A stretch of 64,000 nt of DNA from Paenibacillus pini JCM 16418 (GCF_000576305.1 NZ_BAVZ01000001.1:248001-312000); one strand, 5' to 3'; numbered from the stretch's first letter, positions 26,730 through 38,900 are shown. The notes: generated by a model not told the origin, from the sequence alone. Made by a program: numbers and translations.

Positions 26730-27931
26730 TTATTTCCCCAAGCTATAATCTGCTTGTTTTGCTTTCCACATCATTGTAATGACAAGACCAATGAACATAA
26801 TGACAGCAGCAAAGAGATAAGGATAGTTGATGTTAACATCAAATAATATACCGGCTAACGCGGGCCCGGCAATATTGCCCAAGCTTGTATAAGTTGAGTT
26901 CATTCCGGCGATAAATCCTTGTTCTTTTTCGGCACTTTTTGATAAATAGGTCGTTAATGCGGGTCGTAGCAAGTCAAATGCGAGAAAGATGAAGCAAGTT
27001 ACTAGCAAAATGGCTACATAACTTGAGATCATGGTGGATGCAACTGCTAATACGACGCCAGTAATTAAGCATATCTGGATGAGTTTCTTTTCACCGAGTT
27101 TTTGTACCATTTTACCAAACATAAAGACCTGAACAACAACCCCGAATATTGAGCTTAGTGTAATTATGGTAGCGATATCTCGCGGTGTGAAACCAAATTT
27201 ATGATCAGAATACAGACTAAATACAGTTTCATATTCTGATAAACCAAAGGCCAGTACAAACACAATAATAAAGGCAATCAAATATAGTGGCTGGAATGAG
27301 CGTTTGATATCACTTAGAAAGTTTGTATCTTTTTTAAGCTGTGCCATTTCCAACAACTGCTGTTTAGTTTGTGGTTCTTTTAGAATAAATAGAGATGAAA
27401 TACATGTGAATAATGCAAAGCCACCCGCAAAGTAGAATGGTGCGCGTATACCCAGCTCAGCAATAAAACCTCCAATGCCTGGACCAATAATAAAACCGAA
27501 ACTAATGGCGGCAGAAATATAGCCCATCGCTTTTGGTCTTTCCTCTACTGATGTAATATCAGCAACATAGGCAGTAACGGCTGGCATAATAAATGCACCA
27601 CTTATACCTCCTAGAATTCTAGAAAAATAAAGAATGGATACATGTGTCGCTAACCCAAAGATTACCTCTGATACACTGAAGAGGAGTAAGCCGATGATAA
27701 TCATTTTCTTTCTGCCATATGTGTCAATCCAACGTCCTGCTAGGGGAGACATCAGTAATTGTGCAAACGCAAAGACCGCCATAAGATAACCCATTGCTTG
27801 GCCTGATAAATGCATCATGTTCATAAAGGATGGCATAACAGGAATGATGAGTCCGACGCTAGAAAAACAATGAATATGTTACTTAATAAAATGAGTAAGA
27901 CTGTTTTTTGTTCTTTCAATGGTTTCTTCAT
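26730..27931 (-). CDS. NorA/Bmr-like multidrug efflux MFS transporter, with one frame break
   Basis: A proton-driven major facilitator exporter with 12 helices. The N-terminal MKKPLKEQKTVLLILLSN begins at 27931, with AGAGAGGT upstream on the minus strand. The frame breaks near 27859. One extra G on the coding strand restores FLGVGLIIPVMPSFM and a 400-residue protein. Family motifs are visible: motif A GRWIDTYGRKK, and motif C GPGIGGFIAE. It closely resembles NorA in layout. It lies 25 bp after a TetR gene in the same direction, so the repressor probably controls it. The substrate is unknown. Confidence 0.87.
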
Positions 27932-27956
27932 GATGTAATACCTCTCTTTTGTAAAA

Positions 27957-28538
27957 TCATCGCTGTGAAATACCTCTCCAAAATACGGTCCAAGAGGCAT
28001 TTAGTTTATCGTTTAGCCGTTTTTCATTATTCCCATATGCAAGCTCTAACATGATTGAATCAACTACACCTAAGAAGGCAAGAGTAGGAGTGGAGGCGGT
28101 ATCCTCCATGATGGCCTTAGCATCGATCCAATCTTGAAATTTGCTTTCTAGAATGGTTTGTATCTTTATTTCCGTATCTTTGACTTCCTCATTAATCGCT
28201 GATGCCAAATGGAGAGGTGGGAAGAATGATATACGCAGCCAGAACTTTAACTGCTCATTCTTCTGAAATAAATCAATGACCAATTGCAAATATCCAAATA
28301 AATCCCCTTTGGGATTAAGGGTATCCACGTTACTCAAATATTGTAGTATCGATGAGATTTCTGCTTCTTTGGCATCTTGTAAAACTTGTAGAAATAGATC
28401 ATCTTTTCCTTTGAAATGGGCATAAAGAGACTGTTTTCTCATACCTACATCTTCGGCAATTTGAGACAGAGAGGCTCCCTCATACCCATGAATGGTAAAA
28501 AATTTTAAAGCGACGTCTTTAATCTCCTTACTTTTCAT
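27957..28538 (-). CDS. TetR family transcriptional regulator
   Basis: A 193-residue repressor. The N-terminal helix-turn-helix spans residues 8-50 (FFTIHGYEGASLSQIAEDVGM, QSLYAHFKGKDDLF). The C-terminal ligand domain is not conserved. I start at ATG 28538 (MKSKEIK), with GAGGTG at good spacing, rather than at codons overlapping the ribosome site. A perfect palindrome 19 bp upstream is a likely operator, which suggests autoregulation and control of the downstream efflux gene. Confidence 0.92.
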   Translation of the reverse strand: MKSKEIKDVALKFFTIHGYEGASLSQIAEDVGMRKQSLYAHFKGKDDLFLQVLQDAKEAEISSILQYLSNVDTLNPKGDLFGYLQLVIDLFQKNEQLKFWLRISFFPPLHLASAINEEVKDTEIKIQTILESKFQDWIDAKAIMEDTASTPTLAFLGVVDSIMLELAYGNNEKRLNDKLNASWTVFWRGISQR

Positions 28539-28557
28539 TAGCATCACCTCAATATTA

Positions 28558-28569
28558 ACGAACGTTCGT
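28558..28569. promoter_or_regulatory. Palindromic operator of the TetR-pump operon
   Basis: ACGAACGTTCGT is a perfect 12-bp palindrome just upstream of the TetR start, at the position and of the form typical of TetR-family operators. Confidence 0.75.
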
Positions 28570-28663
28570 CAGTTATTTTAACAAATTTAAATTTTTTATA
28601 CAAATGTCAATTGCTCACATTGGATAGACATATGAAACTTATCCTTTACAACTTACAGAAAAT

Positions 28664-28706
28664 CAAACAGGCTACAGATCATTTGCGATGATCTGTAGCC
28701 TGTTTG
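28664..28706 (-). terminator. Terminator after the sugar-binding lipoprotein gene
   Basis: A perfect 19-bp inverted repeat (28664-28682 and 28688-28706) with a 5-base loop, just after the stop on the minus strand. Confidence 0.85.
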
Positions 28707-28712
28707 AAAGTA

Positions 28713-30392
28713 TTATTTTGCAGATACGGACTTGAACCATTCATTTACTTCTTTAGTAATTTGGTCACCGCCATTAGCTTTCCAGCTAGTAACGAATTGA
28801 TCATATGCATCAGCAGGGAGCTGGCCATAAATAATTTTATTGAACGTTTCCATCTCAGATTGACGTAGAAGATTCCATTTCGTAATCATCGTAGGAGTTG
28901 CTGCACCTGTGAAATAGTTTTGCTTACGAATGTCCATTTGGGACATAACAATTTTGGCAGCTGCCCAGTTTTCTGGCTTACGGAACTCAGCCATTTGCTT
29001 CTCATAAGGTGTTTCTGGTTTCTTACCGTCTGCAAGTTTAACTAATGTCTCCATGTACAAACTAGGTATACGTGCTGGTCCTGTTAGGAATGGGAACTCA
29101 TTGGAGAAACCTTTGATCTTCTCTTTATCACTCGTAGGTTTTCCATCAATGACATCCCAGTCATACCCTTTTGCAAAACCATATTCATACGGACTACCGG
29201 CTTTAGGATTAGCTAAATTGTCTAACAAGTAGTTGTAATATAGGAAGATGGCTTCTGGATGCTTAGCATCTTTATTGATCATGATACTCGCATTTACACC
29301 GGAATTTTGCCATTTTGTACCCATCAATCCATCGGGTCCTGCTGGAACTGGATAAGCCTTGTACTTCGCACCTTTGACGTTCTTAATCAAGTCGGGAGCA
29401 GGCCAATCCGGAACCCAGTTTGCTCCTGGCAGAACGCCAGCTTGCCCTTTTGTCCAGCTCTCGGCTGACTTACCTTCATCCCATAGAGCAGCATCAGTAT
29501 GGATATAACCTTTGTTCATCCATTCATTCAGCTTGGTAAGGGCTTGCTTAGCACCTGGATTGATTGAACCATACTCCAGATTGCCATTGGCATCTTTGTT
29601 CCATTGTTCTTCAATGGTACCATAGGCTCCAAACAACCAATCGAGTCCACCCATCCATGTATTCGTATTATTCTTTAAAGAGATAGCTAGAGGGAATACA
29701 TCTTTAGGAGCCAGACCATCAGGGTTTTGGTTTTTAAATTTATCCATAATATTTTCTAGATCGGCAATGGTTTTTGGTGCTTGAAGATTTAGTTTTTCCA
29801 TCCAATCTTCACGCAGCCATAACAAGGTATCATCGTTATCTGTGTACTCCATGATAGGCAAGTTATATTTCTTACCATCTTTGGTGAAAGGGTACCATAG
29901 TTCAGGATGTTCTTTCGCATGGTCTTTCAGCGTCTGATTGGCATATTTCTCAAACAGATCATCAATTGCAATGAATTGGCCTGAATCAATTAATTGATTT
30001 GTTAACACGGCATTCGTTGGTACGGAAACGAAGTCAGGCATTTTCTCGCCAGATGCAATGGACAGCTGTAGCTTTTGTCTATATTGATCATCGCTTGCAG
30101 GATACCATGTATCTTTATGCTTAATGCCCAGTGTCTCAAGCATCCAACGGTCATGTACGTTATTTTCCTTCGTATCGCCTTGAACATATTTCTTAGGCAT
30201 TAGTACGGAGCTAATCTCAATAGGTGGATCATATTTTCCTTTAGCGAAGGCTGCATCGGCTTCAGAGCTGCTAGCATTTTTTGAACCGGTATCACCTGTT
30301 GCTGCGGTATCTTTGGTCGATCCGTTACAGGCTGTGAGTGTAATCATTGTCATGATCATGAGAAAAGACCCTATTTTTTTAAATTTGACCAT
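28713..30392 (-). CDS. Sugar ABC transporter substrate-binding lipoprotein (LplA type)
   Basis: A 559-residue extracellular binding protein, anchored by lipid. The signal peptide MVKFKKIGSFLMIMTMI ends in the lipobox LTAC with Cys22, followed by a Ser/Ala/Asp linker. The mature part resembles family 1/LplA binding proteins, with GEKMPDFVS and the Trp-rich WLREDWMEKLNL near mid-protein. I start at ATG 30392 (MVKFKK) because AGGGGG precedes it. It is separate from the permease operon but adjacent to YesN/YesM, so it probably binds the sugar imported by the permeases at 34-36 kb, possibly sophoro-oligosaccharides. Confidence 0.88.
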   Translation of the reverse strand: MVKFKKIGSFLMIMTMITLTACNGSTKDTAATGDTGSKNASSSEADAAFAKGKYDPPIEISSVLMPKKYVQGDTKENNVHDRWMLETLGIKHKDTWYPASDDQYRQKLQLSIASGEKMPDFVSVPTNAVLTNQLIDSGQFIAIDDLFEKYANQTLKDHAKEHPELWYPFTKDGKKYNLPIMEYTDNDDTLLWLREDWMEKLNLQAPKTIADLENIMDKFKNQNPDGLAPKDVFPLAISLKNNTNTWMGGLDWLFGAYGTIEEQWNKDANGNLEYGSINPGAKQALTKLNEWMNKGYIHTDAALWDEGKSAESWTKGQAGVLPGANWVPDWPAPDLIKNVKGAKYKAYPVPAGPDGLMGTKWQNSGVNASIMINKDAKHPEAIFLYYNYLLDNLANPKAGSPYEYGFAKGYDWDVIDGKPTSDKEKIKGFSNEFPFLTGPARIPSLYMETLVKLADGKKPETPYEKQMAEFRKPENWAAAKIVMSQMDIRKQNYFTGAATPTMITKWNLLRQSEMETFNKIIYGQLPADAYDQFVTSWKANGGDQITKEVNEWFKSVSAK

Positions 30393-30491
30393 TTTTATTC
30401 CCCCTACTTGTGTATGTCTTAGCATGATGTAACTGTATCAACGATTGGGGGAGTGCATCTATATGAGTTTATTAGTTTTGATAGGACTCTA

Positions 30492-32106
30492 TCATGTTAT
30501 ATGTTTACCGTCCCTATATTCTTGAGGTGTAACTCCAAACTGACGTTTAAATACTTTGATAAAATAAGCCGGGTCCATATATCCGATATCCATGCTGATT
30601 TCATACACTTTTTTACTTGTTGTCTTAAGCTTATGACAAGCTCGTTCCATACGAAGACGAGAGACATATTCGCTTATGCCTTCACCTGTTTCAATCTTAT
30701 AAATTTTAGATAAATGGGTTGGGTGCAGATTGACATGGTCAGCGAGAACACGTAAAGAAACATCTAGATGTAAGTTGTCATGGGTGAATTGTTGAATCTT
30801 TTTAACGTATAGAGAACGGATATCTTTGATTTCATCTGAAGTTCCATCTTTGAGCTTATGGAGCATGCTAAGAGACCATTTTCGTAGCTTATTAATGGAT
30901 GAGAAGGCTTCTCCGCTTTGTAATTCTTCAATATCCGTGCCAAGCAGTTTTGCAAGCGAATGACCGTTTCGATGTGCAAGATTGGTAAAAGAAGCGCAAA
31001 TTAAAAAGCCTGCCTCCATACAGTGCTCCCATGATTCGGGCCACTTGTCATCTAGTTCGGCACATACCGCTACCAGCTTAGCTTCGGCGGCTTCCCAGTG
31101 ACCTGCCTCAAGCATATTTAACAGAGAAGGTGGGGTATACAGCGCATCTAATGGTCCTTGGGCAGGGGTATGTTCTAATTCACTGACCCGCATGATGAAT
31201 TCCTGTTCATCTCCTACAATCTGGCGGAAATAAGAGGTCGCTTGCCGGAAGCGTTCTGGTAGCTGCTGCGGGAATTCAAACCATTCCGTGAAGACAATGG
31301 ACAGTGTACCTTTGAGAAACTGCTTTACCTTATACTGAAGCTGAAGAGAAAGCCGCTCAAGCATATTTTCGACGCTAATGTCAGTGCTGTTCTTCTTGAG
31401 CTGTACTAGAAATACAAGGTATCCATGTTCCTCCTTGACACCCCATACCTCCATAAATTCGCCCATGATTTCTTCGGTCATATTCATGATGGCATATTCG
31501 ATTAAGGGCTGCCCATTGTTCTTGTATTGTCCGAACTCTTCCTCGAGCCGTATAAGCATTAGAGCGCAGCCTTTTTGGGTGAATGGCAAACCATAATCGC
31601 TTAGTTTTCGCTCCCAATCCTCTGTAGATAGCCTGTGACCATGCAAAGCATCAAGCAGAAGCTGTCCACGCAGAATCGGTAGGTTCTCCCGAAGTATGTT
31701 GAGTACGTTCTAGTGAACTAATCAGTTCCCATTCGTTTTTCAGTTGCGAGATCGCGGTTTCAACGGCGCTGAATAATTCAAGGTCTGTTGGAGGCTTTAG
31801 TAAATAATCTACGGCATTATGCTGTAGAGCTTTCTTGGTAAATTCGAAATCAGAATGCCCGGATAAAATGATGCATTTAATTTTTCGATTCTTTATTTTA
31901 ATTTGTTCAATTAACTCAATGCCTGACATTTCAGGCATTTGGACATCAGATAGTACAATATCAATGGGATGTATGTCAATAATTTGAAGCGCTTCCATGG
32001 CAGAATAGGCTTTATGCACATATTCAATTCCAAGGGTACCCCAAGGTTTATTCATGGATAAATTATCTACCCAGTGAGCTTCATCGTCTACTATGATCAT
32101 CTGCAT
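30492..32106 (-). CDS. YesN-type response regulator (REC + AraC), with one frame break
   Basis: A regulator with an N-terminal receiver (residues 1-120; MIIVDDEAHW, phospho-Asp in VLSDVQMPEMSG) and a C-terminal AraC DNA-binding domain (VNLHPTHLSKIYKIETGEGISEYV, DIGYMDPAYFIKVFKRQFGVTPQEYR). The two parts are in different frames. Removing one base near 31695 joins them as RTQHLRENLPILRGQ and yields a normal 537-residue protein. I start it at ATG 32106, one base after the kinase stop, with AAGGAG upstream. With the YesM-like kinase it should activate the flanking sugar genes in response to an extracellular ligand. Confidence 0.85.
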
Positions 32107-32107
32107 G

Positions 32108-33922
32108 TTATTCGTTCTCCTTGTTGTGTGAGTAGCTGATGTGTTCATGATCCGTAGAAATCTCCCAGATCAATTCTGTACGAAGTCCGCCGAGTGGAGA
32201 TTTTGTGAACAGAAGAGAAGACTTCGCTCCGAATTGATGGACAACTCGTTGATTAGTATTCCAGAGACCGCAGCCCATTTCCTCGCGAAGGGGCTCATTC
32301 ATTTTCAAATTCAATGCTTCTTCCTCGTCCGGACTAAGCCCAGGTCCATCATCATCAATATATACCTTGCAAAAGCCACTGGAAATCTCGCCGCTGATTC
32401 GAATTTCGCCCGACGAATAAGATTTCGAAACCCCGTGAATGACGGAATTCTCCACAATAGGTTGCAGCATTAAGCGAGGTACGATCAGGCTTAGCATGTC
32501 CTTAGGAATATCAATATGATAATCAATTCTTCCATTACGCAGCTTTTGAATGTCCAGATAGTTGATAAGTAGTTTAATTTCGTCATCAAGACTTGCCGTG
32601 TCACGTTCCATTCGGGTTGTATACCGATAGTAAGCGCTTAAATTATAGGCCATCGAAACAACGGCTTCCTCTTCTTTCATCTGTGCCATGTTAATAATAT
32701 AACCCAGACAATTATAAAGGAAGTGTGGATTGATTTGAGCCTGTAGCTGCTTCAACGTAGCTTCACGTGCTCGAATTTTTTCATTAAACACATTCTCGAT
32801 TAAGTCTTGAATTTGATGTGACATATGATTGAAACGCTGAAAGAGAAATGAAAATTCGTTGTGATCCTTGGTATAGAGACGTACAGTATAATCTCCTCGC
32901 TCCACGCGCCGCAAACCCTTGACCAATTTTTTGATGGGACTTTGAACGTTTCTATACAGTAAAACGGATGAAGAAATACCAACAACAAATAATAGGCACA
33001 TCGATAAATAGAATAGATTGCGACTAAAGGATATCGGTCCTAGAATCTTATCTAGCGGAACAACATCGACCAAATCCCAGTCCAAATAAGAAGATTTGAC
33101 CGAACTCACTAAATAGTTTTTGCCGTCCAATTTCACGACATGCTGAGATGCACTCTCTGGTGAATGCTTATTTAAATAACTCATGAGCTCACTCGATAAT
33201 TGAATGTTAGCGGTGCGGTTAAGTATAGGAGAATCACCTTTGTGATAAAAGAAGGGATCGCCTTGTCCTCCAGCCTTATACGTATCTAGCATATTCTGAA
33301 TATTCTCGTAACTGAAGCTAGCTTCAATGACCAAACTGCCCCCTGTCAGCACGCCTTGCTGTGCCAAAGAATCGGTATAGAACCAATAAAAGGACTTTAA
33401 GGCGTTGCTAGAGTTTGGATCACCATCACCATAAGTCCATTTTCCACTCATATTTCTTTTTAAATAATTCTCATTGTAGACAGTGGATACATTGCTATTC
33501 GAAATGACATCTTTATTCTGCTGTGAATATACAGCATATTTCGTTGGCCATATATCGGTCACACCCGATTGAAGCACCATCTTCTCCTGAATGACATACC
33601 TCGTTTGCATCTGGTCATAACGGTCTTCCCATATGTTTAATCCATTGAACTTTCGAACATTTGGATCTCTAGAAAAAACAAGGCTGAAATCCATCATCTG
33701 ATTAATCCGTGAATCAATTTGACTGGATAAGAAGGTGAGCTGCTTCGCGTTAGACGTCTGGAGCTCCTTGCTTACAACATTAAAGGTGACGTCGTTTGAA
33801 TACGTATACACGATAATAATGGGTACAAACAGAACGATAATTAAGCAGTTCATTCTGGCAAATAGACTGAATCTGGACCAAACTTCCCTGATGTTAAATA
33901 ATGAACCTCTCTCTAGACTCAT
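32108..33922 (-). CDS. YesM-type sensor histidine kinase
   Basis: A 604-residue membrane kinase of the LytS/YesM group. Helix 1 is at about residues 25-45, an extracellular Cache-like sensor at 46-300, helix 2 about 305-325, then HAMP. The histidine kinase region follows with the phosphorylated His in QINPHFLYN and an HATPase domain (PIVENSVIHGV, DDDGPG, GLWNTNQRV). I start at ATG 33922 (MSLERG), which has GGGGGAG upstream. It probably senses a sugar, directly or through the lipoprotein, and phosphorylates the adjacent YesN-like regulator. Confidence 0.9.
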   Translation of the reverse strand: MSLERGSLFNIREVWSRFSLFARMNCLIIVLFVPIIIVYTYSNDVTFNVVSKELQTSNAKQLTFLSSQIDSRINQMMDFSLVFSRDPNVRKFNGLNIWEDRYDQMQTRYVIQEKMVLQSGVTDIWPTKYAVYSQQNKDVISNSNVSTVYNENYLKRNMSGKWTYGDGDPNSSNALKSFYWFYTDSLAQQGVLTGGSLVIEASFSYENIQNMLDTYKAGGQGDPFFYHKGDSPILNRTANIQLSSELMSYLNKHSPESASQHVVKLDGKNYLVSSVKSSYLDWDLVDVVPLDKILGPISFSRNLFYLSMCLLFVVGISSSVLLYRNVQSPIKKLVKGLRRVERGDYTVRLYTKDHNEFSFLFQRFNHMSHQIQDLIENVFNEKIRAREATLKQLQAQINPHFLYNCLGYIINMAQMKEEEAVVSMAYNLSAYYRYTTRMERDTASLDDEIKLLINYLDIQKLRNGRIDYHIDIPKDMLSLIVPRLMLQPIVENSVIHGVSKSYSSGEIRISGEISSGFCKVYIDDDGPGLSPDEEEALNLKMNEPLREEMGCGLWNTNQRVVHQFGAKSSLLFTKSPLGGLRTELIWEISTDHEHISYSHNKENE

Positions 33923-34065
33923 AAATGTCTCCCCCAGACGCATGCCCTAATAAAACACTATTCAAGCCTAACAATGTACTATAGTCAAACTTGAGAAATG
34001 CTTGCTACTATTTATAACAGAGAAAAACATAACACACAAAATATTTTTTTGAAGGGGAGAGAGCT

Positions 34066-35014
34066 ATGGAAGTCAGCACGGTGCAGCAGGTGAACCCTGG
34101 GGATATCAAACACAAAAAAAGAAAAAAAGGCTATAAGCAGCCGTGGGTGCTCCATTTTATGGTTTTACCAGCGGCTATTCTTGTCTTTATATTTTCTTAT
34201 ATACCGATGACGGGTATTATTATGGCTTTTCAGGATTATAAGCCAGCACTTGGCGTATCCGAATCGCTTGGGTCGGCCTAAAGCATTTTCGATACATGTG
34301 GGAAAACGATTATTTCCTGCAAATTACTTGGAATACGCTTTTCTTTGCTTGTTCAAAAATCATTATGAACTTAATTATCCCGTTTATCTTTGCTTTATTG
34401 CTCAATGAAGTTCGAAAAATGGGTCTTAAAAGATCGATCCAAACCTTGGTATACTTGCCTCACTTTCTTTCATGGGTAACACTCTCAGGAATCTTGATTG
34501 ATATGTTGGCTCAAACGGGTCTTGTTAATCAATTCCTTACAGCTGTCTTTGGTATTAAGCCATATTTTTCCTTGGCGATGGTAGCTGGTTCCGCTTCACG
34601 ATTATTTTCAGTGATGTTTGGAAGGAATTTGGATTTAATATGATTATCTTCCTTGCAGCACTTGCAGGCATTAATCCTTCTCTCTATGAAGCAGCAGAGG
34701 TGGATGGAGCGGGGCGCTGGAAGCAAACCATGTACATTACAATTCCATCCCTTATCCCTATCGCAATTGTGATCACCACTCTGGCTTTAGGAAATGTATT
34801 AAATGCTAACTTTGACCAAGTGTTTAACTTGTATAGCCCTCTAATTTATCAACAAGGAGATATTATCGACACATTTGTGTATAGAGAAGGTCTTCTGAGC
34901 GGACAATTCAGCTTCGCGACCGCAGTCAATTTATTCAAATCCATGATCAGCTTAATTTTAATCGTAATATCTTACCGTCTTGCTTATCGATTTGCAGGCT
35001 ACAGAATCTTCTAG
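34066..35014 (+). CDS. Sugar ABC transporter permease LplB type, with two frame breaks
   Basis: First inner-membrane permease, about six helices. The product begins with a basic N terminus (KHKKRKKGYKQPW). The frame is lost near C34267 and again in the T run 34565-34569. One added C restores SPWVGLKHFRYM, and one added T restores FFLGDGSWFRF, giving a 316-residue protein. The EAA loop is in the third part (EAAEVDGAGRW, about residue 210). Both breaks are single-base losses, so I read the gene as intact. The ATG follows AGGGGAGAG. It is read divergently from the YesM/YesN genes. Confidence 0.85.
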
Positions 35015-35029
35015 AAAGGATGATAAGCG

Positions 35030-35902
35030 ATGTACCATAAAACACTACCTTACCGGATATTCAGCATGTTCAATAATGTATTTCTGTTGGTTATCTCCAT
35101 ACTTTGTTTGCTACCTATGTATCATTTACTGATGGTTTCTCTGAGCGCAACGGCCCCGGCGAATGCTGGCTTAGTAACATTCTGGCCAATCGGATTTAAT
35201 GTGGACGCTTATACGAAGACGTTTCAAAATGTTAACTTCCTTTCATCCTTATGGGTATCGGTACAGCGGACAATTATTGGGACGGGACTTGCTTTGGTTG
35301 TAAATGCCGTTGCTGCCTATGCACTTTCTAAAGATACGCATATCTTTCGTGCCCGTAATATCTACCTGTGGTATTTTGTCGTGACGATGCTATTCAGTGG
35401 CGGCCTCATTCCTGGATACATTCTTATTCTCAAACTCGGACTCATGAACACGCTATGGGCGCTAATTCTTCCAGGATTGGTTGCTGTATTTAATATTATT
35501 TTGCTCTTGAACTTTTTCCGTACGGTGCCAAAAGATCTCGAAGAAGCCTCTTTTATTGATGGTGCAGGTCATTTCCGTACCTTCATTAGTATTTATTTGC
35601 CTGTCTCATTACCTGTCATAGCAACGGTTGCTTTATTTATGATGGTAGGTCATTGGAACGCGTATTTTGACGGGATTATCTATATTAGAGATGCTGAGAA
35701 ATTACCGCTTGCAACATTTATGCAGACGATTATTGTTCAGGCTGACTTGTCGAAGATTGATCCTTCAGCAATTGTCAATAAAACGCAGCGGACACTAAGG
35801 GCTTCTCAAATTTTTATTAGTGCGCTGCCTATTCTGCTAGTCTATCCATTCTTACAACGCTTCTTTGTAACAGGTATCGTTGTAGGGGCGGTTAAGGAAT
35901 AG
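35030..35902 (+). CDS. Sugar ABC transporter permease LplC/YtcP type
   Basis: Second permease of the pair, 290 residues with six helices. The N terminus has KTLPYRIFSMFNNVFLLVISILCLLPM, and the EAA loop EEASFIDGAGHF is near residue 185. It ends with the family tail RFFVTGIVVGAVKE. It starts 16 bp after the LplB gene with AAAGGATG upstream. No ATPase gene is in the locus; such transporters usually share a general MsmX-type ATPase encoded elsewhere. Confidence 0.92.
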   Translation: MYHKTLPYRIFSMFNNVFLLVISILCLLPMYHLLMVSLSATAPANAGLVTFWPIGFNVDAYTKTFQNVNFLSSLWVSVQRTIIGTGLALVVNAVAAYALSKDTHIFRARNIYLWYFVVTMLFSGGLIPGYILILKLGLMNTLWALILPGLVAVFNIILLLNFFRTVPKDLEEASFIDGAGHFRTFISIYLPVSLPVIATVALFMMVGHWNAYFDGIIYIRDAEKLPLATFMQTIIVQADLSKIDPSAIVNKTQRTLRASQIFISALPILLVYPFLQRFFVTGIVVGAVKE

Positions 35903-35999
35903 CCGTCCGTATGTGGAGGCTACACATTGATGTATAAGAAGACGATCATAAATGGGTCATAGAGAACTAACTTTATAGATAGACAGGAGTAGAGAAATC

Positions 36000-38900
36000 A
36001 TGGTAATGGAGAATAAGAACATGCTTACATTGAACGCTGGAAGTTTAACGTTTAAATTCCTGCCTAGTGGAGATTTATTTCAGGCCAGCTGCGGCACGAC
36101 GATGATTAATCAATGGCTATCCAATTCAATCGATGGCTCGTTAAACAATATCTATCTTCGCATATACCAAGATTCTGAGATCGTAGCGTACCCACTAATT
36201 GGTGTCCGTTCTCAGAGCCGTGTTCGGAGGTTTGATGATCGACTTGTATTTGAGGGTGAAGTGGCTGATGTCCGTTATCAAGTGATGTTCACGCCAACGG
36301 AGCAGGGCATTTGGTTCTGGGACGTTAAGGTTGAGGGAATGGACAAACAAATTGATATCATTTATGGACAGGATCTAGGTATCGGTAACGTAGGTGCTAT
36401 TCGTAGTAACGAAGCCTATATATCCCAGTATATTGACCATAAGGTATTTGAGGATGAGCACCTTGGTTACGTTGTATGTTCACGGCAGAACCAGCCGCAA
36501 GGCGAAGCGTTTCCGTACATCCAGCAAGGTTCTTTAACCAAAGCTAGCTCCTATTCAACAGATGGCTTTCAATTCTACGGACTAACCTATAAAGAAACGA
36601 ATATTCCCGCATGCTTAAACCAAGCAAGCCTAGCAAATGAAGTATATCAATATGAATTCGCCTATACAGCGCTGCAATCGGAACCAACAAAACTAGATGG
36701 AGAAGCAAGCTTTGTATTTTACGGCCTGTTTAAGGAAGACCATCCTACTGCGGTTTCATCATTAGAGTTTGGCGAGGAAATGGCGTCGGCTCATCAGGCT
36801 ATTGATAGCCTTGGATTCGAGGGAGGAGAGCCTCTGAACCCTGTAACTCGATTATCCAGTCTAGGTGATCCGTTACAAACGTTAGATTGTAATATGGAAG
36901 AAATCGATCGCTTGTTTCCTAATCGTAAGCAAGAGGAAGTCGAAGGGGACACGCTGCTGTCATTTTTCACAGATCGTTATGAACATGTGGTCCTGAAGGA
37001 AAAAGAGCTGAGAGTAGAGCGTCCTCACGGACATATTCTTATGAGCGGTAATAACGTAAAGCTGAACAATCCAGTCATCACAACGACTTCATTTATGTAC
37101 GGGATCTTTAATGCCCAGCTTGTGGTTGGCAACACCAACTTTAACAAAATGATGAGCAATGCAAGAAATGCACTAAATGTGCCTAAGACATCGGGTCAAC
37201 GAATTTATGTGGAGATCGAAGGAATATACCGTTTATTGACGATGCCATCCTTGTTCGAAATGGGCTTTAACTATGTACGTTGGTACTATAAAACGCAGCA
37301 TGACCTTTTGATCATTACGAATTATACAACGGTAGATTCACCAGAGGTTCGACTACATGTTCGTTCGGAACAGGGTAAAGCATATCGTTTTCTGGTAACG
37401 AATCAATTGACGATGAATGCGAATGAATATGAACTTCCATATCAAATGGTCAAACAAGGGGAGAGTTTATCGTTCCATGCGGATGCTTCGGCACTTAGTG
37501 CTGAATTCTATCCGAAATTGGAGTATCGCCTTCATATATCGGGGACAACGATGACAGTATCTGATGAGCAGAAGCTTATAAGTCATGCTGAGACAGGGGA
37601 TGCGTCGCTACTTGTCTTAGAACTTGAACCTAGTAGCGAATGGACGATGACGCTGCAGGGGTTGCTGCATGGTGAGGAATTACCAGTAGTAGATAGACCA
37701 GTTGAGGCGGAAATCGAACGTTACCGGTCATTCTTAAGTTCTGTGATGAATGGATTTCACTTGTCGGCAGGAGACGGAAATGTAGCAGAGCTGTTTAAAG
37801 TCAATGGACTGGCTTGGTGGTACACGCATAATATGCTCGTTCATTATTCGGTACCGCACGGTCTTGAGCAATATAGCGGTGCAGCTTGGGGAACGCGTGA
37901 TGTCTGCCAGGGACCGATTGAGTATTTTATGGCAACTCATAATTACGATCAGGTACGCGCGATATTATTAATTATATTTTCTCATCAATTTGAAGAAGAC
38001 GGGAACTGGCCGCAATGGTTTATGTTCGATAAATACTCTAAGATTCAGCAGGAAGAAAGCCATGGCGATATTATTGTGTGGCCACTGAAGGTGCTAGGAG
38101 ATTATCTGAGCGTTACGCAGGATTATAGCATTCTGAATGAACAGGTTCCTTATACCACTAAGGAGCGTGGATTTGATTTCACGACGGAGACAGCTTCTAT
38201 ATTGGATCATGCGTATAAAGAAATCGAATATATTAAGCATCATTTCCTACACGGTACACACCTCTCTTCCTACGGAGATGGCGACTGGGATGATACGCTT
38301 CAGCCGGCGAATGCTCAGTTGAAACAATTTATGGTCAGTAGCTGGACGGTGGCTCTAACCTATCAGACCTTCAATCAGTTCTCCAAAGTCATGGAGAATG
38401 TGGATTCCAAGTCCGCAATAGAATTGCGAAATCTTGCGGATGGCATTCAGAAGGATTTCAATGACTATATGCTAGATACCGAGGTCATTCCGGGGTTCTT
38501 GTATATGGAGAATCCAGAACAAGTCAAATTAATGGTACATCCAAGCGATACGAATACGGGTATCCATTATCGATTGCTACCGATGACACGAAGCATGATT
38601 AGTGAATTATTAACACCTGAACAAGCAGCATCCCATTATGAAATCATTCGTGAGCAATTGTTCTGTCCGGATGGGGTTCGGCTTATGAATCGACCTGCTC
38701 CATATGATGGCGGAGTTAGTCATCACTTTAAGCGTGCGGAGCAAGCAGCGAACTTCGGACGTGAAATTGGTCTACAATATGTGCATGCACATATTCGTTA
38801 TGTGGAGGCTATGGCTAAGCTAGGTAAAGTAGACGAGGTATGGAGTGGGCTTGCGCGGATCAATCCAATCGGAATTCAAGAGATTGTTCCTAATGCCGAG

